Source: Prevotellaceae bacterium UBA7017 (GTDB lineage: Bacteria > Bacteroidota > Bacteroidia > Bacteroidales > Bacteroidaceae). Taken from it: a DNA stretch of 24,792 nt. Positions 1 through 7,182 of this stretch are shown one piece after another; the first letter of the stretch is position 1; every line of letters begins with the position of its first letter. A model generated the notes under the pieces. That model searched no databases and was not told the DNA's origin. It saw only the letters and a program-made list of their open reading frames with translations. The DNA is taken from the NCBI GenBank assembly GCA_002449535.1, contig DJWZ01000002.1, forward strand, positions 1 through 24,792, written 5' to 3'. The translations under genes were made by a program, and so were the position numbers.

Positions 1-1
1 C

Positions 2-211
2 TTGTATTGGAAAAACAAGAAAGCTTTTACGGAAGAAGAAGGGCGTAATATAGAAAAAAGACTGCAAGACAATTATGCAACGTTCCGTTTTGCGAATCTT
101 CCTATAACAGAAGCATTGAAACCGCGTTTCGTAATGCTCCCTACATTCAAGCTTTTCTATTTGCAATTATGTTGTGTGTTTAAACTGGGGTTAATACATA
201 CGGATCATTGA
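2..211 (+). CDS. C-terminal end of an unidentified protein, 5' cut by window edge
   Basis: An open frame runs in from the left edge and stops with TGA at 209-211, leaving about 69 residues. It has no plausible own start: it is open from the first bases and encodes charged, then aromatic/hydrophobic residues (FVMLPTFKLFYLQ near the end). The ATP-grasp gene begins 30 bases further on in the same direction, so the two are probably co-transcribed. The tail resembles the ends of some cluster glycosyltransferases, which often finish with a hydrophobic or basic amphipathic segment, but no family motif is visible and I do not assign a function. The reading frame is fairly certain; the identity is unknown. 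Confidence 0.55.
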   Translation: MYWKNKKAFTEEEGRNIEKRLQDNYATFRFANLPITEALKPRFVMLPTFKLFYLQLCCVFKLGLIHTDH

Positions 212-241
212 AAATTATTCTTCACTCTTCATTTAATATCA

Positions 242-1450
242 ATGAATAAAAAGCGAATATTATTACTTGGTGGAACTGCCATACAGATACCTATAATTGA
301 GATAGCCCACAAAATGGGTATGTGTGTCATTACATGTGATAACAAGCCCGAAAATCCAGGGCATAAATTAGCTGATGAATATTACGATGTCAGCATAACA
401 GATAATGATGCCGTATTGGAATTGGCAAAAAAGCTAAATGTCGATGCCGTAGTAAACTTCATTCTTGAGGCTGGGGTACAAGCTGCTGCATATACACACG
501 AGAAACTGGGACTTCCTACCAGTCCTTATAAATCGGTTCACCTTCTGTCAAACAAAAAGCTTTTCAGGGAATATCTCAAGGAAAACGGCTTCTGTACTCC
601 TAATCTAATCACTTGTTCGAATAAGGAAGAGGCATTTGAAAGAATCGCTACATTGCAATATCCTGTGGTTGTAAAGCCGACAGATTTGTGGGGAAGCAGA
701 GGGGTGAGTAGGGTTAATGATGATTCGGAACTGGATGCAGCTTTAACCCTTGCCTTTGAAAATTCCAGGGGGGCGGATATTATAATAGAAGAGTTCGTAG
801 AACCAGATGGCGCTCCGATAGAGGGAGATGCTTTTGCCGTTGATGGCATTTTGACTACTCATGTATGGGCTGACGTATATCCTGACAAGTCGGCTCCCAA
901 TCCGATAACACCGGTATGCTTCTGCTATCCGTCCTCAAAGTCAGATGATTTGCAGCAAAAACTCAATATGACTTTGCAAAGACTCATAACACTTCTCGAT
1001 ATGCAGACAAATGCTTACAATATTGAGGCGCGTATAGACAAGAGTGGAAATGTGTTTCTGATGGAAGTAGCTTCGCGTAACGGAAGTAATGCTACTTCAG
1101 ATGTTACCTCCTTGTCAACAGGAAAGGATATAATTACCGGAACCCTGCGGGCTGCACTGGGGGATGGCTGCAAAGATTTGACAGATGCTCCCTGTAATGG
1201 CTTTTGGCTGAGTTATATCGTCCATAGCAATATATCCGGCTCTTATCAAGGAATGTGGTATGATAAGAAATTTGCAGAAGGCAATCTGTATAAGTATTCT
1301 CCATATATTGATGAAGGAGAAAAGGTACAGGCATACTCTGGAACAAATTGTACGATAGGTATGCTTGTCGCTACCTTCCCTACAAGGGAGGAAATGATGA
1401 CGGTTGCTAAAGAACCTGAAAAGTTCTTTCATCCGATTATAGCAAGCTAA
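242..1450 (+). CDS. ATP-grasp ligase, substrate unknown
   Basis: This is a 402-residue soluble protein of the ATP-grasp superfamily (carboxylate-amine or carboxylate-thiol ligases that go through an acyl phosphate). It has an N-terminal Rossmann-like pre-ATP-grasp part with a glycine turn (LLLGGTA, 7-13), then the ATP-binding region with Lys145 (VVVKP), a flexible glycine loop (WGSRGVSR, 150-157), and the hinge acids E183/E184 (IIEEFVEPDG). The metal-binding end is near residues 261-283 (IEARID and EVASRNGSN, with E275 and N280). The C-terminal 100 residues are less typical. Similar enzymes occur in capsule and O-antigen clusters, where they may add amino-acid or other acyl groups to sugars or precursors. 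That role here is inferred from position: it sits 12 bases before a GT2 gene. The ATG at 242 is the first start after the preceding stop. Family assignment is firm; substrate is not known. Confidence 0.88.
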   Translation: MNKKRILLLGGTAIQIPIIEIAHKMGMCVITCDNKPENPGHKLADEYYDVSITDNDAVLELAKKLNVDAVVNFILEAGVQAAAYTHEKLGLPTSPYKSVHLLSNKKLFREYLKENGFCTPNLITCSNKEEAFERIATLQYPVVVKPTDLWGSRGVSRVNDDSELDAALTLAFENSRGADIIIEEFVEPDGAPIEGDAFAVDGILTTHVWADVYPDKSAPNPITPVCFCYPSSKSDDLQQKLNMTLQRLITLLDMQTNAYNIEARIDKSGNVFLMEVASRNGSNATSDVTSLSTGKDIITGTLRAALGDGCKDLTDAPCNGFWLSYIVHSNISGSYQGMWYDKKFAEGNLYKYSPYIDEGEKVQAYSGTNCTIGMLVATFPTREEMMTVAKEPEKFFHPIIAS

Positions 1451-1462
1451 TCTTTTCATGAT

Positions 1463-2332
1463 ATGGTGACAGTCAGCGTCATAGTATGTACATATAATCA
1501 GGAAACAACCATTCGCAGAACATTAGACGCTATATTGGCTCAACAGTGTGACTGCGATTATGAAGTCATCATAGGAGAGGATGCTTCCATTGACAATACT
1601 CGCAAGATATGTGAAGAGTATGTCGATAAGTTTCCTGATATTGTACGCCTCATGCCCAAGTCGAAGAACAAGGGTATTGTAGATAATTATTATGACTGTG
1701 TACGTGAGGCGAAGGGGAAATACATAATGGAATGTGGCGGTGATGACGAATGGTGTCCGGGACGGATACAGCTATGTCTTGATGCAATGCGTAAATATCC
1801 GGAGGTTGTCCAGATTTTTACTCAAGTATATTATCGAAAAGAATCGACGGGAGAAATAAGCGAGCCAACTCATAATCTTTTCCCCTTCGGATTGTTAAAG
1901 GGCAGCGTAGTAATAGATGGGATGATGCACCAGCGAAGCAATCAGCCAGTATCATACGCAATGACCTTACGGAACGCTGTAATAGAATTGATGGATGAAT
2001 ACCCGTCCTTCTTCAAGGGACGGAAATACTACGCGGAAGATAAACAGCTGACGGTTCTCTTGGGTACTAAGGGTAGCTTCTTGAATCTTCCAAATCGTAC
2101 CTATTATTACACGATTGACACAGGGTCAATAACGAGGGGAAATCTTATGAAACATCTTCGTTACAATGTCAATATGCTAATTCTCAACCGCGACCTGTCT
2201 AAAGCAGTAGGCTATAAAGGGACAATGTTACCTTTATACCTTAATATAATATATGTTATGTGCAGATTGACAATATGGAGAGGATTACGGCTCTTCTTGC
2301 AAAAAGTGGGCAGCTTGTGTTCTTGTCGTTAA
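1463..2332 (+). CDS. Family 2 glycosyltransferase
   Basis: This 289-residue GT-A fold glycosyltransferase probably transfers an activated sugar to a lipid-linked glycan at the inner face of the cytoplasmic membrane. The N-terminus has the family 2 start (VSVIVCTYNQ, 3-12), the nucleotide-binding acid pair E39/D40 (IIGEDAS) and a DXD-type metal site in GGDDEW (92-97). A second acidic motif (YYAEDKQL) lies near residue 191, where the catalytic base usually is. The last 40 residues are hydrophobic and basic, suggesting membrane association. It follows the ATP-grasp gene by 12 bases and is probably co-transcribed. Its TAA stop shares the TTAA tetranucleotide with the stop of the opposing HAD gene. 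Donor and acceptor cannot be read from sequence. Confidence 0.9.
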   Translation: MVTVSVIVCTYNQETTIRRTLDAILAQQCDCDYEVIIGEDASIDNTRKICEEYVDKFPDIVRLMPKSKNKGIVDNYYDCVREAKGKYIMECGGDDEWCPGRIQLCLDAMRKYPEVVQIFTQVYYRKESTGEISEPTHNLFPFGLLKGSVVIDGMMHQRSNQPVSYAMTLRNAVIELMDEYPSFFKGRKYYAEDKQLTVLLGTKGSFLNLPNRTYYYTIDTGSITRGNLMKHLRYNVNMLILNRDLSKAVGYKGTMLPLYLNIIYVMCRLTIWRGLRLFLQKVGSLCSCR

Positions 2333-2919
2333 TGAACAAGAGTCGGAAAGTCTGCAAATGCCAACATCTCCCTGTCGCCTCGACTGTCTCCATATGCGTA
2401 AAGATAATAGTTCTTCCTGTCAGGCTCTACTTCAAGAAGTCTGTTTACTTTTTCCTGCCCATAACAATTCTTGGATATAAAACCGCTTAAGTCGGGCTTT
2501 ACTTTTGTTGCCAGTACCGTTATGTCGCCGAAAGCCTTGCAACATGGTGCAACCCATTCCTCAACACTTGCGCTAATGACATAAACCTTATGACCTTGGC
2601 TAATATGCCATTTTATGCGTTCTGCTATTTCTGAACGCATGATATTATTGTGGACAAAGCGTGCAAAATCTTCACCGAGTTGCTTAAATTCTGCATACGG
2701 CATGTTCCTGAAAAAGTATGCGAATATCTTTTCCTTACATCTGCCGTTTGGGTAGAGGCGAAGTAGCATCATTGCGATGAGGGGGGAATAAAGAAGCATG
2801 CCAAGCAAAAACCTCTTCGTACCGCATGCATATCGAATGAATAACAACAAAGTGTCTTTTGTCGTTATTGTTCCGTCGAAGTCGAATACAGCTATTGTTC
2901 TGTCGGTAGTCCTTTCCAC
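2329..2919 (-). CDS. HAD-IB family phosphatase
   Basis: This 196-residue haloacid-dehalogenase hydrolase belongs to subfamily IB (phosphoserine phosphatase-like). Motif I is VFDFDGT (11-17, nucleophile D13 and acid D15), motif II is ISAS (S116), the motif III lysine is probably K157 (GQEKV), and motif IV is GDSRGDREML (177-186, D178 and D182). A helical cap with hydrophobic stretches (LLGMLLYSPLIAMMLL) lies between motifs I and II. HAD-IB proteins remove phosphate from small molecules or lipid-linked intermediates; the substrate is not evident. The start is GTG at 2919: an in-frame TGA lies two codons upstream and no ATG precedes motif I. It is monocistronic, converges on the GT2 gene, and has a Bacteroidetes -7 box about 45 bases upstream. 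Confidence 0.88.
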   Translation of the reverse strand: MERTTDRTIAVFDFDGTITTKDTLLLFIRYACGTKRFLLGMLLYSPLIAMMLLRLYPNGRCKEKIFAYFFRNMPYAEFKQLGEDFARFVHNNIMRSEIAERIKWHISQGHKVYVISASVEEWVAPCCKAFGDITVLATKVKPDLSGFISKNCYGQEKVNRLLEVEPDRKNYYLYAYGDSRGDREMLAFADFPTLVH

Positions 2920-2966
2920 AGGTTTTCAATTATTTTTTATTTCGTTAGTGAAATCCGTTGCGAGTG

Positions 2967-2974
2967 CAAAGGTA
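2967..2974 (-). promoter_or_regulatory. -7 box (TACCTTTG) for the HAD phosphatase gene
   Basis: On the - strand this reads TACCTTTG, matching the Bacteroidetes -7 consensus TAnnTTTG. It lies about 48 bases upstream of the GTG start. No exact TTTG -33 element is present; the corresponding position falls in the (AACGAA)n repeat, which reads TTTTCG on this strand. A second identical box at 3091-3098 could give an alternative, longer transcript. Confidence 0.5.
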
Positions 2975-2984
2975 CGATAAATTT

Positions 2985-3010
2985 AACGAAAACGAAAACG
3001 AAAACGAAAA
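2985..3010. repeat. Hexanucleotide tandem repeat AACGAA, about 4.3 copies
   Basis: Four perfect AACGAA units (2985-2990, 2991-2996, 2997-3002, 3003-3008) are followed by AA. The tract sits where the -33 element of the HAD gene promoter would be expected. A related imperfect A/C/G tract occurs before the GT4 gene at 4294-4316. Confidence 0.75.
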
Positions 3011-3183
3011 TCTTTTTGCAATTTTCCGAACGAGAGTACCATTTTTACACCTAAAGGTATAAGCGTGCCAAGCCCAGTTACAATGAATATCAAAGGTACG
3101 ATTTCTACACCTTTCTGCTAACCTATAAACTATCAATCTAACTCAGGTTTAGTTTCCATTTATTTATACGATACACGTAGAAA

Positions 3184-3249
3184 TTACTGCAGTGCACTGG
3201 AAAACTTTTTTCAGTACACTGGAAAAATTCCTACTCTGCACTGCAGTAA
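3184..3249. repeat. Inverted repeat with nested direct repeats
   Basis: The 13-base arms TTACTGCAGTGCA (3184-3196) and TGCACTGCAGTAA (3237-3249) are perfect reverse complements around a 40-base spacer. Overlapping the left arm is a direct repeat with a 22-base period: CAGTGCACTGGAAAA (3190-3204) and CAGTACACTGGAAAA (3212-3226), differing at one base. It lies 50 bases beyond the stop of the GT4 gene. It looks like an extragenic palindromic element; a role as a terminator is doubtful because no U-run follows the stem on the - strand. Confidence 0.7.
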
Positions 3250-3298
3250 AAAGTCTTGCCTGTGAGTCTTGAAATAAAAAACGACGAGTGACCTTTAA

Positions 3299-4267
3299 CT
3301 ATGGATTTGTGAGAAGGCTTTTCCATTGGCTCATAATTTGGAACTTGTCATATCTTGCTACAGATTTTTTTGCAGCTGTTCCCATGCGCTCGCGTTCTTC
3401 AGGATGTTCCATCAGGTATGTGAGTTTCTCAATGAATAAGGCATCGTCATCATACGGTATAAGGAATCCGTTTTCTCCGTCTTTGATTATTTCACGTGGT
3501 CCGTAGGGACAATCAAAGGCAATACAGGGTAGCCCGCATTGCATAGCTTCTATGAGAACCAAACCAAATCCCTCGAAACGTGACGTCATTATGAATATGC
3601 TACCGCTATAATATGCCTTTATAACATCTGTCGTGTCATGGTGAATGGCAAGATGCCAATCTGGATATTCTTTTGAAATGCTTGCCCAGATTCTTTCCAT
3701 TCTCGGAAAATTTTTTTCCTTGCAGTCGCGACCTAAACTAACAATCTGTTTAAGGTCGTAGTCGGGATCTGAGTTCAAAGAGGGGAGTGAGCAGAAATTT
3801 GGGATAACAGCAACTCTTTTAGCCTTGGAGAAATTGATAGCATCTCCATTTGTGAGACATACAACCATGTGTACTCTTCTCATCATTAGCGGGTAGAGCC
3901 ATTGATGGTTCATGGAAAAGAGTGGTGTGTGTGATTCATATAGCAGTTTTCCCTTCCAAGTGGTGCAAATGGAAAGCAATGCTCCCATTGCATGGAATAT
4001 AATACACCAGTCTGGATTTAATTTCTTTACTGCCCGATCAAATTTCCATATTGCAAGAGGATATAGCCTTTTTGGTATATTTAATTCAATGATTTTTACT
4101 TTGCTACTTAAAGGAAAAGCAGAAATCTTAGAATCTTCAAGTTCCCATATCGTCATAAGGATGATTTCGTGGTCTGTATTTTCTGCAAGCCAGTTCATCT
4201 TGTCAATGATAATACGTTCCATGCCGCCTCTGGCACTAATACTTTCTATGCAGTAAACTATTTTCAC
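3299..4267 (-). CDS. Family 4 (GT-B) glycosyltransferase, possibly internally shortened
   Basis: This 322-residue retaining glycosyltransferase has the GT-B fold. The N-terminal domain begins IVYCIESISARGGMER (3-18), the usual glycine-rich acceptor-side loop. The C-terminal donor domain starts at IVSLGRDCKEKNF (R180, K185) and contains the EX7E motif in SRFEGFGLVLIEAM (E232, E240), followed by PYGPREII. It is probably cytoplasmic and acts on surface glycan precursors. Members usually have about 355-380 residues. Here the strand after WHLAI (204-208) runs almost directly into the segment TTDVIKAYY, leaving out the roughly 28 residues that normally hold the GDG loop and the next helix and strand. 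The start is GTG at 4267. It is the last gene of the - strand operon, 73 bases after a GT2. Family is firm; activity is uncertain. Confidence 0.87.
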   Translation of the reverse strand: MKIVYCIESISARGGMERIIIDKMNWLAENTDHEIILMTIWELEDSKISAFPLSSKVKIIELNIPKRLYPLAIWKFDRAVKKLNPDWCIIFHAMGALLSICTTWKGKLLYESHTPLFSMNHQWLYPLMMRRVHMVVCLTNGDAINFSKAKRVAVIPNFCSLPSLNSDPDYDLKQIVSLGRDCKEKNFPRMERIWASISKEYPDWHLAIHHDTTDVIKAYYSGSIFIMTSRFEGFGLVLIEAMQCGLPCIAFDCPYGPREIIKDGENGFLIPYDDDALFIEKLTYLMEHPEERERMGTAAKKSVARYDKFQIMSQWKSLLTNP

Positions 4268-4293
4268 TTTAAAAACATTGAACGTTGACTATT

Positions 4294-4316
4294 GACGAAA
4301 ACCAAAACGAAAACGG
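4294..4316. repeat. Imperfect A/C/G-rich repeat before the GT4 gene
   Basis: The 73-base gap between the GT2 and GT4 genes holds GACGAAAACCAAAACGAAAACGG-like units (three imperfect GAAAAC copies), preceded by TTGAAC/TTGACT/TTGACG steps at 4279-4296. It resembles the AACGAA tract at 2985. No promoter is evident; it may simply be spacer. Confidence 0.45.
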
Positions 4317-4340
4317 AGTCTGGAGGCAATCCTTCGCTCT

Positions 4341-5207
4341 TCACTTTTTTATGTTTAGGAAATACCCCAATTTGTAAAAATTAAAAAGAGTAATATTTGG
4401 GGTCGAGCCTAACAAATTACGTACCAAGAAATTGCGCGATATTTTATATATTGCTGGTGCTATATATGCGATTAATGGGTGATGATGAATGAATGTCAGC
4501 AATTTGCTGTCGCCCAAATCTTGCTGATGGTTGTATAATGTGTGGAGTGCTTCTTCTGTTTTTCTTAGGAATTCTGTGTTGGGCTCTAAGTCGTTGTTGA
4601 ACAGGGGATTGTCAATATATGTAATATTGTATCCTTTTTCCTGCAAATCAATGCCAAACTGCATATCCTCTAATCCGTAGCCATTATATGATTCATTAAA
4701 GCGTACTTGTTGAAAGATGTGTTTTTTTATCATAAAACAAAAAGAGCGAAATGGTCTTTCTGTATTATTCTGCGATGTCTCGTAATTATGCTCGTAACGC
4801 CAGCGAAGAGTGCAGGTGGGATTTGGACATTTTGTATCATGGGTCAGTCCGCCATTAACTATATCTGCACCTTCTCGGGCAGACTTCACGTAATTTTTAA
4901 TGAAATCATCAGAAATTACTTTGCCGTCACTATCCATGAAAAGCAACCACTCGCCTTGTGCTATGTCTGCAAGGCGGTTACGTATGGCTGACCTCCCGAT
5001 GTTTTCTTTATTTCGGATATAGGTGCAATTGGGTAGCTCGTTGATTTTAAGGTTTGCTATCGCTTTTACCTGATCTTTGCCGCCATCTTCAATGACAATA
5101 ATTTCATATCCACCGAATTCTCCCATACCCTCACATTGTAATTGCAAATCATGCACCAATGTGTAGCATACATAATCATAAGTTGGTATGAGAATGGATA
5201 GTTTCAT
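4341..5207 (-). CDS. Family 2 glycosyltransferase with galactosyltransferase-like C-terminal part
   Basis: This 288-residue GT-A glycosyltransferase begins LSILIPTYDY (3-12), then has the nucleotide-binding acids E40/D41 (IVIEDGG), a DXD metal site in FMDSDG (90-95), and GYGLEDMQFGIDL (176-188). That last block resembles the acceptor/catalytic motif of the galactosyltransferase C-terminal domain. The C-terminal 70 residues include a hydrophobic stretch (HPLIAYIAPAIYKI) that may associate with membrane. ATG at 5207 lies 10 bases after the porZ-like stop, so the genes are co-transcribed and probably translationally linked. The sugar specificity cannot be read directly; the C-terminal motif only hints at hexose or N-acetylhexosamine transfer. 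Confidence 0.9.
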   Translation of the reverse strand: MKLSILIPTYDYVCYTLVHDLQLQCEGMGEFGGYEIIVIEDGGKDQVKAIANLKINELPNCTYIRNKENIGRSAIRNRLADIAQGEWLLFMDSDGKVISDDFIKNYVKSAREGADIVNGGLTHDTKCPNPTCTLRWRYEHNYETSQNNTERPFRSFCFMIKKHIFQQVRFNESYNGYGLEDMQFGIDLQEKGYNITYIDNPLFNNDLEPNTEFLRKTEEALHTLYNHQQDLGDSKLLTFIHHHPLIAYIAPAIYKISRNFLVRNLLGSTPNITLFNFYKLGYFLNIKK

Positions 5208-5217
5208 GAGATGACAG

Positions 5218-7182
5218 TTATTTTATCATGGCAATTTTAGTTACGCATCCCTTGGAACCTTCCGGAGTTTCTATCAGTACCATATACACTCCGGATGCTA
5301 CTCTGTCACCATTCGAGTCACAGCCATCCCATGTATATGTACCCCCTGAGACAACGCCTTTGTGTACGATGTAACCAGACGATGTCGTGATTTTTATCTG
5401 ACATTGATCATAAAGACCTTTGATGGTTATAGGACCAGTATAGTCAGAAGATACTGGGTTGGGGTATGCATATATGTTGTCTTCTTCTAATGTACCATAT
5501 TCAGAGGATATATCTGATTGATACGAACAAAGTCCTCTGCTTGTTGATATATATACGATGCCAGTATTGTCATCAATTTTAATATCATAAATTTCATCCG
5601 ATGGCAATGGGCTGTTTTCAGTGGTGAAATGTTCTATTTCTGTTTGATTATCTGCACTGATAAGAAATACACCTGACGTCGTTGACCCCATCCATTTGCG
5701 GTTGGCGAAATCTGTCCTGATGCATCGGAGAGGAACGGAACTGAGCAGGTAGTCACCTAAGTTGCTTCCGTCATTACGGTTGATAACAGGTTGGTGGAAA
5801 ATAGGTGTTGAGTCAAAATTTTGTGATGACGGAATTTCATCTTTGTCTATGTAAAATGGACCAGATAAACTTGCAATCCACATATTCCCTGTTCTGTCCT
5901 CTGAAACTGCATACACCTTTGCTGCTTCAATGTTTTCACCATTTTGATTTGTGAATGTGCCGTATTTGTGAAGAATGTCGTTATTATAGTCATATACAAA
6001 AATTCCGGACGAAGTCGTTTCGGGCTCACCAAAGGTGTTTACCCACCACATCAAACCGTTTGTTGTGCTGATAAATGCTTCCTGCATATCTATGCTGTTA
6101 CGCCCTGTAAAATCAAGATTTGTATGTGGAAATGTCCGCCAAGGCGTACTGCTGTTGTTCGAATAGCAGTTTATGGGAGTGTTTGTACGGCTGTTCATTA
6201 CCCACAGGTTCCCGCTGTTGTCGTAGGTCATACTGGAGATGAGCACTCGCGAATTGTTGTTTAAGTGACCTGTGGACTTTAAAGTGCTGTTGTCACAATT
6301 ATAAATAGTATAATAGCTGTAGTTCCTATATTCAAGGAGTCCGCTCCGGGAACCAATCCAAAAATGAGTAGCATCGTTCGGGTCGAAAGCCATACAGTTG
6401 GCATCAACTGCTTCATATCCTAATTCAGTATTGTTAGGAGCTGGAAGTGTCGTCCACGTCTGGTTACTTAAATCGTAGTATCTTGTGAGTATCGGATAAT
6501 TTGGGTCTGCTGCCATCTCATAGTGATAGTAACCTGCCGGGCAGAATAGTTTTCCGTCATGCAGATATATCTTCCAAAAGCGGTTCGTCTCAGGTCCGTC
6601 AGGTTTCGCATCACTGGATAAGGTTTTATACCCATCAACAGTCATTGCTGTACGTTCGTCATCGGGAATGACCTCGTCGTGAGTATATGTTTCCTCTATT
6701 GTGCTATTTAGGGTGTTGATTTTCAGTGTACCAAGTCCTTGAGTCGTGAGATATGCATATTTCCCGTTGATACGCGTGTCTGTAATGGCCTTGTCTTTGG
6801 CGGTGAGTTTTTCTTTCAACCCAACTATGGTTGTTATCTCTTTTCCAAGGTCTATTGGTAGGAGGTCGATGGTGTAATCTTCGTAAATTATAAGTAGTTT
6901 TTTCGCTGTTTTGCAGGCTGCAATATCTATGATATTTTGGGATGTAAGTCCAGTGAGTTTGTTGTGCTCTGCAACAGAATGATCATTTTGGTTATAAGAA
7001 AAGAGATTCCCATCGCATAGTGCAAATATATAGTTGCCGATAGGTTCGACTTTGGATATATTTGTGTATGAGTTATATAGTCTCCATGTTCCAGCGGGTT
7101 CTGCCAATGTTGGTGTCACGCATAGAAGCAGACAAAACTGAAGGGCTATGAGTGTTTTCTTTATCATGAAATGAGTATGCAT
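5218..7182 (-). CDS. porZ: PorZ-like T9SS propeller protein with C-terminal sorting domain
   Basis: This 654-residue exported protein has a signal peptide at about 1-27 (two alternative starts, ATG 7182 and ATG 7167; cleavage likely after PTLA). A large beta-propeller region follows, with repeated blades of the type W-I/M-G/A-S-x-x-G (for example FWIGSRSGLLEY, GNMWIASLSG, KWMGSTTSGVF, IVYISTSRGL). Residues about 570-654 form a type A T9SS sorting domain: YPNP (573-576), the WDG/SGVYMV strands and a terminal KIAMIK. The N-terminus (TWRLYNSYTN..., then GNLFSY and GLTSQNI) resembles PorZ, the cell-surface T9SS component that, in Porphyromonas, binds anionic LPS and works with the PorU sortase. 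The start shares one base with the previous GT2 stop (TAATG), implying coupling. Alternatives are another propeller T9SS cargo protein. No catalytic residues are visible. Confidence 0.75.
   Translation of the reverse strand: MHTHFMIKKTLIALQFCLLLCVTPTLAEPAGTWRLYNSYTNISKVEPIGNYIFALCDGNLFSYNQNDHSVAEHNKLTGLTSQNIIDIAACKTAKKLLIIYEDYTIDLLPIDLGKEITTIVGLKEKLTAKDKAITDTRINGKYAYLTTQGLGTLKINTLNSTIEETYTHDEVIPDDERTAMTVDGYKTLSSDAKPDGPETNRFWKIYLHDGKLFCPAGYYHYEMAADPNYPILTRYYDLSNQTWTTLPAPNNTELGYEAVDANCMAFDPNDATHFWIGSRSGLLEYRNYSYYTIYNCDNSTLKSTGHLNNNSRVLISSMTYDNSGNLWVMNSRTNTPINCYSNNSSTPWRTFPHTNLDFTGRNSIDMQEAFISTTNGLMWWVNTFGEPETTSSGIFVYDYNNDILHKYGTFTNQNGENIEAAKVYAVSEDRTGNMWIASLSGPFYIDKDEIPSSQNFDSTPIFHQPVINRNDGSNLGDYLLSSVPLRCIRTDFANRKWMGSTTSGVFLISADNQTEIEHFTTENSPLPSDEIYDIKIDDNTGIVYISTSRGLCSYQSDISSEYGTLEEDNIYAYPNPVSSDYTGPITIKGLYDQCQIKITTSSGYIVHKGVVSGGTYTWDGCDSNGDRVASGVYMVLIETPEGSKGCVTKIAMIK

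Larger units (their letters stand above)
2920..3298. other. 379-bp non-coding interval with repeats and promoter-like boxes
   Basis: This interval separates the divergently placed 5' end of the HAD gene from the 3' end of the GT4 gene on the same strand. I see no convincing gene in it. It holds two identical 12-base copies of CAAAGGTACGAT (2967-2978 and 3091-3102), each giving a TACCTTTG -7 box on the - strand, a short hexamer repeat (2985-3010), and a long-armed inverted repeat with internal direct repeats (3184-3249). No U-rich terminator for the GT4 gene is obvious. Confidence 0.6.

Noticed and set aside
2329..2332. GT2 and HAD genes sharing TTAA as overlapping stops considered as a designed arrangement
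   Set aside because: Four-base convergent stop overlaps occur easily because TTAA is palindromic; no further evidence of function.
4295..4308. The 14-mer ACGAAAACCAAAAC also occurs on the - strand at 22882-22895 before hpt
   Set aside because: It is low-complexity A/C-rich sequence and the second copy is in a leader; two hits in 25 kb do not establish a repeat family.
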